From Belnapia mucosa (GTDB lineage Bacteria; Pseudomonadota; Alphaproteobacteria; Acetobacterales; Acetobacteraceae), in NCBI RefSeq assembly GCF_016775475.1, contig NZ_JAEUXJ010000009.1, forward strand, positions 62,001-126,000: a DNA stretch of 64,000 bases, given 5' to 3'. The notes beneath the pieces were generated by a model. It made no database searches, had not been told where the DNA came from, and saw only the letters and a list, made by a program, of their open reading frames with translations. Position numbers and translations under genes: made by a program. Shown one piece after another: positions 15,698 through 24,503 of this stretch (position 1 is its first letter; every line of letters starts with the position of its first letter).

Positions 15698-15903
15698 GCG
15701 ATCTCCCTAACAGCAAAGCCCTGTCGTCACAGGATTAGGCGCAGTCGATGGCGAAGCTATGGCGAGTTTGTCAAGCCATGCCACGCGAAAGCCATCATGG
15801 AACCGACGTCATATCAATATTCTGCGGCATCTCCTGGGATTGGCCGTTTCGGTGCCACATTCCGGGTGCGCCATACGGCCATGATGGACCTAGACTGACG
15901 ATC

Positions 15904-17064
15904 ATGCCCCTTTCCATTGCTTCCGACCCGCATATCGGGCCCGACGCCGCGGTGCCGGATGCAGCCGCCCTCGCCCTGCGCGCGGTCCACCGCGCCGCCG
16001 CCGAGCTGCGCCGTGGCACGCCGGTGCTGCTGCGCGGGGGCGATCAGGCCCTGGTGCTCGCCGCGGCGGAAACCGTAGGCGCGCCGGGACTCGCCGAGCT
16101 GGCCAGCCTGGTGCGGGGGACGCCGGTGCTGCTGCTCGCCCCGGTCCGCGCCGCGGCCGTCGCGCCGCTGCCGATCCTCCGCCCCGTGCAGGAGGATGCG
16201 GTGGCGCTGCGGCTGCCGCCCGGCCTGCTCGACCCCGCCCTGCTCCGCAGCCTGGCCGACCCGACCGCCGACCGCCTGCCGGAGGGCACGCGCGCCGAAC
16301 GGGTCCCGGCCCCGCCGCTGGCGGCTGCCGCCCTGGCGCTCGCCAAGCTCGGCCGGTTGCTGCCGGCGGTGATCGCGGCGCCGGCGCGGGAGGGGTTGCC
16401 GCGGCCCGATCTCCTCTCGGTCGAGTCGGCCGATGTCCTGGCCTATCCGGCCGAGGCGGCGACCACGCTCCGCCGCGTGGCGGAAGCCGCGGTGCCGCTG
16501 GAGGGCGCCCCGGATGCCCGCATCCTCGCCTTCCGCGCCGCCGATGGCGGGATCGAGCATCTGGCCATCCTGATCGGCAAGCCGGAGGAGGTGGCGGCCC
16601 GGGGCGGCGCGCCGCTGGCCCGGCTGCATTCGGAATGCTTCACCGGCGACCTGCTCGGCTCGCTCCGCTGCGATTGCGGGCCGCAGCTGCGCGGCGCCAT
16701 CCGCCGCATGGGCGAGGCCGGGGACGGCGTGCTGATCTACCTGGCGCAGGAAGGGCGCGGCATCGGCCTGGTCAACAAGCTCCGCGCCTATCGGCTGCAG
16801 GATGGCGGGCTCGACACGCTGGACGCCAACCGGGCCTTGGGTTGGGGCGCCGATGAACGCAATTTCATGGTCGCCGCCACCATGCTGCGCCAGATCGGGA
16901 TCGAGCGGGTGCGGCTGCTGACCAACAATCCGGAGAAGCTGGCCTCCCTCGCCGCCTGCGGCATCGGCATCGAGGGGCGGGAGGCGCATGCCTTCGCCCC
17001 GAACGGCGTCAATGACGGCTATCTGGAAACCAAGGCTCGCCGATTCGGGCACCTGCTGGCATGA
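15904..17064 (+). CDS. ribA: GTP cyclohydrolase II with degenerate RibB-like N-terminal region
   Basis: 386 aa. The C-terminal half (about 200-386) is GTP cyclohydrolase II, first step of riboflavin synthesis, converting GTP to a diaminopyrimidine phosphate. The zinc ligands C245-x10-C256-x-C258 (CFTGDLLGSLRCDCG) and the GRGIGLVNKLRAYRLQD loop are intact. The N-terminal about 190 residues are Ala/Pro/Leu-rich and recall the DHBP synthase half of RibBA proteins, but without the acidic active-site motif, so this half is probably inactive. It overlaps the next gene by 4 bp. Confidence 0.88.
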   Translation: MPLSIASDPHIGPDAAVPDAAALALRAVHRAAAELRRGTPVLLRGGDQALVLAAAETVGAPGLAELASLVRGTPVLLLAPVRAAAVAPLPILRPVQEDAVALRLPPGLLDPALLRSLADPTADRLPEGTRAERVPAPPLAAAALALAKLGRLLPAVIAAPAREGLPRPDLLSVESADVLAYPAEAATTLRRVAEAAVPLEGAPDARILAFRAADGGIEHLAILIGKPEEVAARGGAPLARLHSECFTGDLLGSLRCDCGPQLRGAIRRMGEAGDGVLIYLAQEGRGIGLVNKLRAYRLQDGGLDTLDANRALGWGADERNFMVAATMLRQIGIERVRLLTNNPEKLASLAACGIGIEGREAHAFAPNGVNDGYLETKARRFGHLLA

Positions 17065-17570
17065 GCGCCGCGCCGAGCCTCGCCCGGGTCGGGCCGGACG
17101 GGCTGCTGCGCCTGGCGGGCGAGACCTGGCGCTGCGCCCTCGGCCGCGGCGGCATCCGGCGCGACAAGCAGGAGGGCGATGGCGCGACGCCGGTCGGGCT
17201 GCTGCCGCTGCGCCGCGTGCTCTACCGGGCGGATCGGGTGGCGCCGCCGCGCTGCCGGGTGGCGGTGGAGCCGATCGCGCCGAGCGATGGCTGGTGCGAC
17301 GATCCCACCCATCCGGACTACAACCGCCCGGTGACCCTGCCGCATCCCGCCCGGCATGAGGAGTTGTGGCGGGCGGATTCGCTCTACGACATCATCGGCG
17401 TGCTGGGCTGGAACGATGATCCGGTGCAGCGCGGCCGGGGCAGCGCGATCTTCCTGCATCTCGCCCGGCCGGACCTGGCGCCGACCGAGGGCTGCATCGC
17501 CCTGCCGGAGCGCGAGCTGCGGACGGCGCTGGCGGCCGGACTCACCGCGATCGAGGTGCTGGAGGGCTAG
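17061..17570 (+). CDS. L,D-transpeptidase (YkuD-type) family protein
   Basis: 169 aa. The catalytic signature is SAIFLHLARPDLAPTEGCIAL, with H133 and C145 (T-E-G-C) in normal spacing; ATPVGLLPLRRVLYR near 42-56 is another family block. YkuD enzymes form 3-3 peptidoglycan cross-links or attach proteins to peptidoglycan. No signal peptide is visible, as in the short YbiS-unrelated L,D-transpeptidase-like proteins of this class. The ATG overlaps the ribA stop (ATGA). Its TAG lies in CTAG shared with the convergent yggS. Confidence 0.82.
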   Translation: MSAAPSLARVGPDGLLRLAGETWRCALGRGGIRRDKQEGDGATPVGLLPLRRVLYRADRVAPPRCRVAVEPIAPSDGWCDDPTHPDYNRPVTLPHPARHEELWRADSLYDIIGVLGWNDDPVQRGRGSAIFLHLARPDLAPTEGCIALPERELRTALAAGLTAIEVLEG

Positions 17571-18232
17571 GCCCGGCTGCCGAAGATCGCGCTGCCGACC
17601 CGGACATGGGTGGCGCCGCAGGCGATCGCCGCCTCGAAATCCGCGCTCATGCCCATGCTCAGCACCGGCAGGGCGTGGCGGGCGGCCAGCTCCGCCAGGA
17701 AGCCGAAATGCGGGCGGGGATCCTCTCCGGCCGGCGGGATGCACATCAGGCCCTGCACCGGCAGGCCCCAGTCTTCCCGGCAGGCGCGGAGGAAATCCGC
17801 GGCCTCGGCCCGGGCGATGCCGGCCTTCTGTGGCTCATCCCCTGTATTCACCTGCACCAGCAGGTCGGGCCGCCGGCCTTCCTTCGCCATCGCCTCGGCC
17901 AGGGCGGCGGCGAGCTTCGGCCGGTCCAGGCTTTCGATGACATCGGCGATTCGCACCGCGTCCCGTGCCTTGTTGGTCTGCAGCCCGCCGATGATGTGCA
18001 GGCGGAGGCCCGGCCAGTCCGCCCGGAGCGGGGGGAATTTTCCCGCCGCCTCCTGCACCCGGTTCTCCCCGAACACCATCTGGCCGGCGGCCAGCGCCGC
18101 CACGACCGCCTCGGCCGGGTTGGTCTTGGAGACGGCGACCAGGGTGACGGAGCCGGCCGGCCGGTTGGCGCGGGCGGTGGCCTCGGCGATCCTGGCGCGG
18201 ATGGCGGCGAGGTTGGCGGCGATGTCGGTCAT
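17567..18232 (-). CDS. yggS: YggS family pyridoxal phosphate homeostasis protein
   Basis: 221 aa, one-domain alanine-racemase-like TIM barrel. The PLP lysine is K36 in TLVAVSKTNP. The blocks FGENRVQEAAGKFP, HIIGGLQTNKARD (usually HFIGxLQ) and LSMGMSADFEAAIACGATHVRVGSAIFG are diagnostic. YggS binds PLP and affects vitamin B6 and amino-acid pools without a known catalytic activity. Start codons of yggS and the divergent ThiE-like gene are only 3 bp apart, so their promoters must overlap the coding regions. Confidence 0.93.
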   Translation of the reverse strand: MTDIAANLAAIRARIAEATARANRPAGSVTLVAVSKTNPAEAVVAALAAGQMVFGENRVQEAAGKFPPLRADWPGLRLHIIGGLQTNKARDAVRIADVIESLDRPKLAAALAEAMAKEGRRPDLLVQVNTGDEPQKAGIARAEAADFLRACREDWGLPVQGLMCIPPAGEDPRPHFGFLAELAARHALPVLSMGMSADFEAAIACGATHVRVGSAIFGSRA

Positions 18233-18235
18233 GCG

Positions 18236-18817
18236 ATGCCGAAGCTAGAGAGGGTGGCCCGGCGGCTCAAGCCATGGCGCGGGCCGCGGCTGTTGCTGCT
18301 GAGCGACCCGGTGCGGCTGCCCGACCCGCGGGCGGCGGCGGCGCGGCTGCGGCCGGGTGCGGCGGTGCTGGCGCGGGGGCTGGCGCCCCCGGTGCTGGCG
18401 GGGCTGGCGGCGATCGCCCGGCGGCGGCGGCTGGTGCTGCTGGTCGCGGGCGATGGGCGGCTGGCGCTGCGGCATGGCGCGGGGCTGCACCTGCCGGACC
18501 GCCGCGGCACGGCCGGGCTGCTGCCCTTTCTGATCGGCCGCCGGCGGCGGCGCCTGCTGCTGACCGCCGCGGCGCATGGCCGGGCCGGGCTGGCGCGGGC
18601 CCGGCGGCTGCGGGCGGATGCGGTGCTGCTCTCCCCGGCCTTCCCGACACGAAGCCATCCCGGCGCGCCGGCACTCGGCCCGCTGCGCTGGGCGGCGCTG
18701 GCGGCGCGGGCCGGCCGGCCGGCGGTGGCGCTGGGCGGCATCGGGCCCGGCACCGCGGCGCGGCTGCCGCGGTGGGCCGCCGGGCTGGCGGCGATCGGGG
18801 CGCTCGGCGGTCCGTAA
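18236..18817 (+). CDS. Thiamine phosphate synthase-like (ThiE/TenI) protein
   Basis: 193 aa, extremely rich in Ala, Arg, Leu and Gly. Fragments of the ThiE/TenI barrel are recognisable: GAGLHLP (near 86), LLTAAAHG (near 107), ADAVLLSPAFPTRSHPGAPALGPLRWAALAA (split: ADAVLLSPAF near 130, PALGPLRW near 147) and PAVALGGIGPGTA near 163. These correspond to the phosphate-binding end of the barrel. The pyrophosphate-binding N-terminal part is poorly conserved, so true thiamine phosphate synthase activity is doubtful. TenI-like function is the alternative. Confidence 0.65.
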   Translation: MPKLERVARRLKPWRGPRLLLLSDPVRLPDPRAAAARLRPGAAVLARGLAPPVLAGLAAIARRRRLVLLVAGDGRLALRHGAGLHLPDRRGTAGLLPFLIGRRRRRLLLTAAAHGRAGLARARRLRADAVLLSPAFPTRSHPGAPALGPLRWAALAARAGRPAVALGGIGPGTAARLPRWAAGLAAIGALGGP

Positions 18818-19048
18818 CAGCGCCGTGTGTCGTCGGCGCCACAGTGTCTCAGTGAAGTCGCGCTGACGCCACCTGTCCCGTTGCCCCTGTTTATTGCGCT
18901 GGATCATAGTCCGGTGCGGACCCGGCCATGTCCGGACCGCTGGCCTATGGCCAGGACTGGAGATGGCACCTGCCTGGCAGCCAAGCTGCGGGGGGGCAGG
19001 TGGGTCAAGGGAACAGCCGGGACCGCCCGGCGAGTGAGGAGGTTTAGA

Positions 19049-20488
19049 ATGCGCAAGATACTGCTGGGCACGACCGCGGTGGTCGGCGCGGCGCTTCTGG
19101 CCCCGGCGGTCGCCGTGGCGCAGGAAGCTCCGACCGTCCGCATCGGTGGCTTTTTCCGGGCTTACTACGGCAACACGCAGCAGAGCGGCCGCAACTCGAC
19201 GCAGCCGTCCACGCTGGCGACGAATGTCAGCGGCGCCACCTCCAACCTGCAGCAGCAGGCCACTGGATCGGCCGAAAGCGCCGGCAACATCGCCCGCCTG
19301 TCGAAGAATGACTTCAGCACCGATGCCGAAGTCCATGTCTTCGTGAACGGCAAGACGGCGAACGGCCTGTCCTATGGTGCGGTGATCGAGATCGCCTTCA
19401 ACCAGCAGGAAGGCCGCAACATCGTCCAGCAGCGTGCCAGCACCGGCAAGACGACTGCGAGCATCGACGAGTACTACGCCTTCATCGCCTCCCCGACCTT
19501 CGGCCAGATCCGCTTCGGCGATGAGGACGGTCCGGTCGGCGGCCTGATGAACTCGGGCGTGGTCACCAACTTCGGCACCGGCGGCATCTATGGCGACCGC
19601 GAGTCCTTCGTGTCTCGTCAGGCCAATGTCCGCACGACGACGGCGCCGGGTTCGCTGGGCGACAACACCAAGATCATCTACCTGTCCCCGCAGTTCTTCG
19701 GCTTCGACTTCGGCGCCTCCTTCGCCTTCAACTACAACGAAGGCGAAGACACGGGCTGCTCCTCCAACCAGTCCAGCGGCTGGTGCGATAGCGCCTATGC
19801 CTTCACCGGCGCCTCCAACTTCGGCATTGCCGCGGCCGGCCCGAACATGTCGGTTCGTCGGAACGAGTATCAGGCGGCGCTGCGTTGGCGCGGCAGCCTA
19901 GCCGGCGTCGGCCTCGCGGTCACCGGCGGTTATGTCGGCGCCGGCGCGGCGCGCGAACTGACCGTGCAGGGCACGCAGGCGCGGCTATACAACAACCTGA
20001 ACGTCTTCCAGGTGGGTGCCCAGGCTACGGCCTACGGCCTGACGGTTGGCGCGCAGTACGAACACGGTGACTCGAACTTCTTCTGGGGCAACACCCTCCG
20101 CGGTGACCGCCCGATGGATCAGTTCTTCACCGGCGCCAGCTACACGGTGGGTCCGTTCACCATCGGCGGCAACTACGTGATCCAGACTGTCGAAGGCGGC
20201 AGCCGCAGCAGCTTCAGCGCAGCCGCGGCCAATGGCGGCAGCAGCACGGGCCTCGTGGCGAACCCCGGGACTCCGGGCACCGGCAACGGGACCAATGCCG
20301 CCCTGATGCGTCGTATCGGCTGGGGCGTCGGCGGCAACTACCGTCTCGCACCGGGCCTCGACCTCGTCGCCGAGTACAGCAGCTACACGGTGGCCGAGCG
20401 TGGCCGCGACCTGGATCCGTCCAACCCGGGCATCCAGGACCGCAACGTGGCGAAGGTGTTCATCCTCGGCACCCGTCTCGCCTTCTGA
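19049..20488 (+). CDS. Outer-membrane porin
   Basis: 479 aa. A signal peptide (MRKILLGTTAVVGAALL, cleavage near AVAQE at about 24-26) is followed by a beta-strand-rich, aromatic, low-cysteine protein. It begins VRIGGFFRAYYG and ends in a terminal phenylalanine (GTRLAF), as outer-membrane barrels do. The family is the alphaproteobacterial general porin (porin_4-like). A strong ribosome site (GAGGAGG) sits 6 bp upstream. A strong terminator follows. Codon choice differs from the neighbours (more AAC, ATC, CTG), consistent with high expression. The 231-bp upstream gap must hold the promoter, but I could not place it. Confidence 0.9.
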   Translation: MRKILLGTTAVVGAALLAPAVAVAQEAPTVRIGGFFRAYYGNTQQSGRNSTQPSTLATNVSGATSNLQQQATGSAESAGNIARLSKNDFSTDAEVHVFVNGKTANGLSYGAVIEIAFNQQEGRNIVQQRASTGKTTASIDEYYAFIASPTFGQIRFGDEDGPVGGLMNSGVVTNFGTGGIYGDRESFVSRQANVRTTTAPGSLGDNTKIIYLSPQFFGFDFGASFAFNYNEGEDTGCSSNQSSGWCDSAYAFTGASNFGIAAAGPNMSVRRNEYQAALRWRGSLAGVGLAVTGGYVGAGAARELTVQGTQARLYNNLNVFQVGAQATAYGLTVGAQYEHGDSNFFWGNTLRGDRPMDQFFTGASYTVGPFTIGGNYVIQTVEGGSRSSFSAAAANGGSSTGLVANPGTPGTGNGTNAALMRRIGWGVGGNYRLAPGLDLVAEYSSYTVAERGRDLDPSNPGIQDRNVAKVFILGTRLAF

Positions 20489-20511
20489 TCCTTCGGGACC
20501 AGCAGCAACAG

Positions 20512-20545
20512 GGGGTGGCAGGGCAACCTGCCACCCCTTTGTTTT
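20512..20545 (+). terminator. Rho-independent terminator of the porin gene
   Basis: An 11-bp perfect stem (GGGGTGGCAGG / CCTGCCACCCC) with a GCAA tetraloop, followed by TTTGTTTT. It starts 23 bp after the porin stop. Confidence 0.9.
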
Positions 20546-20598
20546 GTCCAGTATTTAGGGCTTGATTGCCCAAGCGGTATGCCTACTGTGCGCCAGCC

Positions 20599-21135
20599 AT
20601 GAAGCATGCCCTCCTCGCCCTCGGCGTCGTCCTCCCCCTCCTCTCGGCCTGCGGCGGGGAGAACCAACGCCTCGTCCAGAACGACGAATATGGCGACTGG
20701 CGGAACGGCCGGGCGCGCAACCGCCCCCAGGGCGCCACCGCCGGCATCGTGGTCTTCGGCGTCGACAAGGACCGGGAAGCGCGGGAAGCCGCGGCCACGG
20801 GCGGCGGCAGCGGTCTCAGCGTGAACGCCTATCTCTGGCGCGCCACGCTCGATACCCTCTCCTTCATGCCGCTGGCCTCGGCCGATCCCTTCGGCGGCAC
20901 CATCATCACCGAATGGTACAGCCCGCCTTCCGCCAACGGCGAACGCTTCCGCGCCCAGGCCTATGTGCTCGGCCGGCAGCTCCGCTCGGATGGCGTGCGG
21001 GTCCAGGTCTTCCGCCAGACGCTGGATCGTGGGCAATGGGTGGACAGCCCCGTCTCGCCCTCGACCAATGCCGATCTCGAGGACAAGGTCCTCGCCCGGG
21101 CGCGGGAGTTGCGGAGCCAGTCCGCCTCCCGCTGA
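20599..21135 (+). CDS. DUF3576 domain lipoprotein
   Basis: 178 aa. A lipoprotein signal peptide MKHALLALGVVLPLLSAC places the lipid-modified cysteine at residue 18 (LSAC-G). The mature part contains VNAYLWRATLDTLSFMPLASADPFGGTIITEWY (in two pieces here: VNAYLWRATLDTLSFMPL and DPFGGTIITEWY), the hallmark of DUF3576. Function is unknown; in other alphaproteobacteria the family lies near leuS and lptE, which here are 6 kb away. Start chosen at the ATG giving the signal peptide rather than an upstream TTG. A terminator follows. Confidence 0.85.
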   Translation: MKHALLALGVVLPLLSACGGENQRLVQNDEYGDWRNGRARNRPQGATAGIVVFGVDKDREAREAAATGGGSGLSVNAYLWRATLDTLSFMPLASADPFGGTIITEWYSPPSANGERFRAQAYVLGRQLRSDGVRVQVFRQTLDRGQWVDSPVSPSTNADLEDKVLARARELRSQSASR

Positions 21136-21161
21136 CCTTCCATCCCGGTGGGCAAAGGCAG

Positions 21162-21192
21162 CCCCTCAGGCCCCATGGCCTGAGGGGTTTTT
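21162..21192 (+). terminator. Rho-independent terminator of the DUF3576 gene
   Basis: An 11-bp perfect stem (CCCCTCAGGCC / GGCCTGAGGGG) around CCAT, followed by TTTTT. It lies 27 bp after the DUF3576 stop and 8 bp before the end of the convergent RND gene. Confidence 0.92.
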
Positions 21193-21199
21193 CGTGTCG

Positions 21200-24100
21200 T
21201 CAGTGCGGGCCGGTCACCGCCCCGCGCGGTGCGGTGCGACGGGACCGCAGCCCGGCCGGACGACTCAGCAGATCGATCATCGCCGGGAAGACCACCAGGA
21301 TGAAGACCGGCAGCAGGGTCGTGCCGCCCACCACCACCACCGCCAGCGGCTTCTGCAGGTCGGACCCGATGCCGGTCGCCACCGCCGCCGGCAGCAGCCC
21401 GACCATGGCGGCGAGGCAGGTCATCATCACCGGCCGCATCCGGTCCACCCCGGCCTGGTCCAGCGCCTGGCGCCAGGGCATCCCCTCATCCCGCAGACCG
21501 TGGAAATGCGAGAGCAGGATGATGCCCTCCATCACCGTGATGCCGAACAGGGCGAGGAAGCCGATCGCCGCCGGGACGCTGAAATTCATCCCCATGAGAT
21601 CCAGCGCCGCCACGCCGCCGATGCAGGACAGCGGCAACAGGCCGAAGATCAGCAGCGTGTCGCGCAGGCTGCTGAACTGGACATAGAGCAGCACCGCAAT
21701 CAGCGCGAGCGCGACCGGCACCACCACCTTCAGCCGCGCCACCGCATCCTGGAGGTTGCGGAATTCGCCCACCCATTCCAGCCGGTAGCCGGGCGGCAGC
21801 GCGACATGGGCGGCGACACGCTCCTGCGCCTCCTCCACCGCGCTCTGCGGGTCGCGGCCGCGGACGCTGAACTTCACCGGCACGTAGCGGCTGGCATCCT
21901 CGCGGTAGATGTAGCTGGCGCCCGAGATCAGGCGGATATCGGCCACGTCGCGCAGCGTCGCCCCGGATTGCGGGCTGATCGGCAGCCGGCCGATGACATC
22001 CAGATTGTCGCGGTACTGGGTATCGAGCCGGACGGTGATCGGGAAATTGCGGTCGCCGCCATCCTCATAGAGCCGCGCCGCCTCCTGCCCGCCGACCGCG
22101 GCCTGGACCACCTGGTTGATGTCGCTGACGGCCAGCCCGTAGCGCGCCGCCCGGGCCCGGTCGATGCGGATGGAGATGGTGGGCTGGCCCAGGGTGCGGA
22201 AGGCAGCGAGATCGGCAATGCCCTCCACCTGCGCCATCTGCTGCCGCAGCTGCTCGGCCAGCCGCGCCAGCACATCGAGCTCCGGCCCGATCACCTTCAG
22301 CGCATTGGCACCCTTCACGCCCGACGATGCCTCCTGCACGTTGTCCGAGATATATTGTGAGAAGTTGAAATCGACGCCGAGGAAGTCCCGCTGCAGCCGG
22401 GCCTGGATGGCGGCGATCAGCGCGTCCTTGGTCTTCGCCGTGGTCCATTGCTCCATCGGCTTCAGGGGGACGAAGAATTCGGCATTGAAAAAGCCGGCGC
22501 TGTCCGTGCCGTCATCCGGCCGCCCCTGCTGGGAGGTGACGGTGGTCACCTCGGGGAATTCCATCAGGATGGTCCGCATGCGGTTCACCGCCGCATTGCC
22601 CTCGGCCAGCGAGATGGTGGCGGGCATGGTGGCCCGCATCCAGATGCTCCCCTCCTCCAGCGTCGGCAGGAATTCGCCGCCCATCCGGCCGAATTGCACC
22701 ACGGCACCGCCGAGCAGCAGGACGGAGACCAGCATGGTCGCCAGCCGCCGCCGCATGGCGAGCCCATGCAGCCATTCATGCGCCCGCGCCAGCCAGCGGA
22801 CGATGGGCATCACCTTCTCCTCCGTCTCGTCGCGGAACAGCGCGCCGGCCAGGGCCGGGGCGACGGTGAAGGTCGCCAGCAGCGCGCCGCCGATCGCATA
22901 GGCATAGGTCTTGGCCATCGGGCCGAAGATCCGCCCCTCGATCCCGCCCATGGTAAACAGCGGGATGAAGGCCGCGACGATGATGAGGGCGGAGAAGAAG
23001 ATCGCGGTGCTGACCTCGCCCCCCGCCCGCAGCACGATCAGCGGCACGCCCGAGAGGCCGCGCGGCGAGACGACGGGATGCGGCAGCCGCCCCGTCCGCC
23101 GCTGCGCCTTGTGCAGGTGCAGGTGGCGGTAGACATTCTCCACCAGGATCACCGTCGCATCGACCAGCAGGCCGAAATCCAGGCTGCCGAGCGAGAGGAG
23201 GTTGGCGCTCTCGCCCCGCAGCAGCATGGTGATAATGGCGACGAAGAAGGCGAAGGGGATGGTGGCGCCGACCACGATGGCGCCGCGCAGGTCGCCGAGG
23301 AAGAGCCACTGGATGAACACCACCAGGGCGATGCCCATGATGATGTTCTTGACCACATGGTGGGTGGTGACGTCCACCAGCTCCTTCCGGTCATAGATCG
23401 GCACGATATGGACGCCGGGCGGCAACACGCCGCCGGCATTGATCGTCCGCACCTCATGCTCCACCGCGCGGATGGTCGGCAGGGTCTGCTCGCCCCGGCG
23501 CATCAGGACGACGCCCATGACGACGTCGTCATCTGCCTCCTGCCCGGCGATGCCGAGGCGGGGCAGGTTGCCGACTTCGACCCGCGCCACGTCGGACAGC
23601 AGGACGGGCATCCCATTGGAGGAGCCGAGGACGACATTCCGCACATCATCCATGCTGCGGATCAGGCCGACGCCCTGCACCACGGCGGATTGCGGGCCGA
23701 TATCGATGATGCCGGCGCCGGTCGTCGCATCGCCATTGCCGATCGCCTGCACCACGGCGGGCAGCGCCAGGCCATAGGCGTTCAGCTTCGGCAGGTCGAT
23801 GATGACGTTGTAGGACTTGGTCGGCCCGCCATAGGCCGTGACATCCACCACGCCCGGCACGCGCTTGAAGCGCCGTTGCAGCACCCAGTCCTGCAGCACC
23901 CGGAGATCGGTCAGGGCGAAGCCCGGCGGGCCGAGGATGCGGTAGCGCAGGATCTCGCCGATCGGGCTCCATGGGCTGATGCTGGGCTGCACGCCGGAGG
24001 GCAGGTTGATCTGCGTCAGCCGGTTCAGCACCTGCTGCAGGGACTGCTCGTAGTTGTAGGCGAAGGTGAACTGCGCCGAGACCACCGAGAGGCCGAACAG

Positions 24101-24355
24101 CGAGGTGGACCGCACCTTGGACAGGTTCGGCATGCCCGACAGCCCGACCTCGATCGGGATGGTGATGTAGCGCTCGATCTCCTCAGCGCTCTGCCCGGCA
24201 TTCTGGGTGATGACCACGACGGTGGGCGGCACCGGATCCGGATAGGCCTCGATGTTCAGCTGGGCGAAGCCGGCGAAGCCGAGCCCCAGGAAGCCGAGGA
24301 AGAGCAGGATCACCAGGGCCCGCTTCTCGAGGGCGAAGGCGACGATGTGGCGCAT
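21200..24355 (-). CDS. CusA/CzcA-type heavy-metal efflux RND permease, orphan
   Basis: 1051 aa. Twelve-helix RND layout: helix 1 at about 13-32, periplasmic loop, helices 2-6 (about 340-510), second loop, helices 8-12 (about 860-1035). The proton-relay motif LGSLDFGLLVDATVILVEN (helix 4) has both aspartates, typical of HME-type pumps. Such trimers export Cu, Ag, Zn, Co or Ni with a membrane-fusion protein and an outer-membrane channel. Neither partner gene is in the window, so the pump must borrow them or act differently. The metal cannot be told from sequence alone. Confidence 0.88.
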   Translation of the reverse strand: MRHIVAFALEKRALVILLFLGFLGLGFAGFAQLNIEAYPDPVPPTVVVITQNAGQSAEEIERYITIPIEVGLSGMPNLSKVRSTSLFGLSVVSAQFTFAYNYEQSLQQVLNRLTQINLPSGVQPSISPWSPIGEILRYRILGPPGFALTDLRVLQDWVLQRRFKRVPGVVDVTAYGGPTKSYNVIIDLPKLNAYGLALPAVVQAIGNGDATTGAGIIDIGPQSAVVQGVGLIRSMDDVRNVVLGSSNGMPVLLSDVARVEVGNLPRLGIAGQEADDDVVMGVVLMRRGEQTLPTIRAVEHEVRTINAGGVLPPGVHIVPIYDRKELVDVTTHHVVKNIIMGIALVVFIQWLFLGDLRGAIVVGATIPFAFFVAIITMLLRGESANLLSLGSLDFGLLVDATVILVENVYRHLHLHKAQRRTGRLPHPVVSPRGLSGVPLIVLRAGGEVSTAIFFSALIIVAAFIPLFTMGGIEGRIFGPMAKTYAYAIGGALLATFTVAPALAGALFRDETEEKVMPIVRWLARAHEWLHGLAMRRRLATMLVSVLLLGGAVVQFGRMGGEFLPTLEEGSIWMRATMPATISLAEGNAAVNRMRTILMEFPEVTTVTSQQGRPDDGTDSAGFFNAEFFVPLKPMEQWTTAKTKDALIAAIQARLQRDFLGVDFNFSQYISDNVQEASSGVKGANALKVIGPELDVLARLAEQLRQQMAQVEGIADLAAFRTLGQPTISIRIDRARAARYGLAVSDINQVVQAAVGGQEAARLYEDGGDRNFPITVRLDTQYRDNLDVIGRLPISPQSGATLRDVADIRLISGASYIYREDASRYVPVKFSVRGRDPQSAVEEAQERVAAHVALPPGYRLEWVGEFRNLQDAVARLKVVVPVALALIAVLLYVQFSSLRDTLLIFGLLPLSCIGGVAALDLMGMNFSVPAAIGFLALFGITVMEGIILLSHFHGLRDEGMPWRQALDQAGVDRMRPVMMTCLAAMVGLLPAAVATGIGSDLQKPLAVVVVGGTTLLPVFILVVFPAMIDLLSRPAGLRSRRTAPRGAVTGPH

Positions 24356-24503
24356 AGGGGTTTCCCTGGCGCGCGCGACGGGACGCGCGCGACGATGCCG
24401 GCATCATCGCCGATGCGGGCTTACCGCCGGGCCGAGCCCTGGCTTAATCCGCGGCCATCCGGGGCCCTCGGCGCCTTACCGGCCTGACACCTGCCGTGGC
24501 AGG

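Noticed and set aside
24356..24503. Promoter between the RND gene and azlC
   Set aside because: Only a GC-rich GCGCGCG repeat is visible, with no -35/-10 pattern I would defend.
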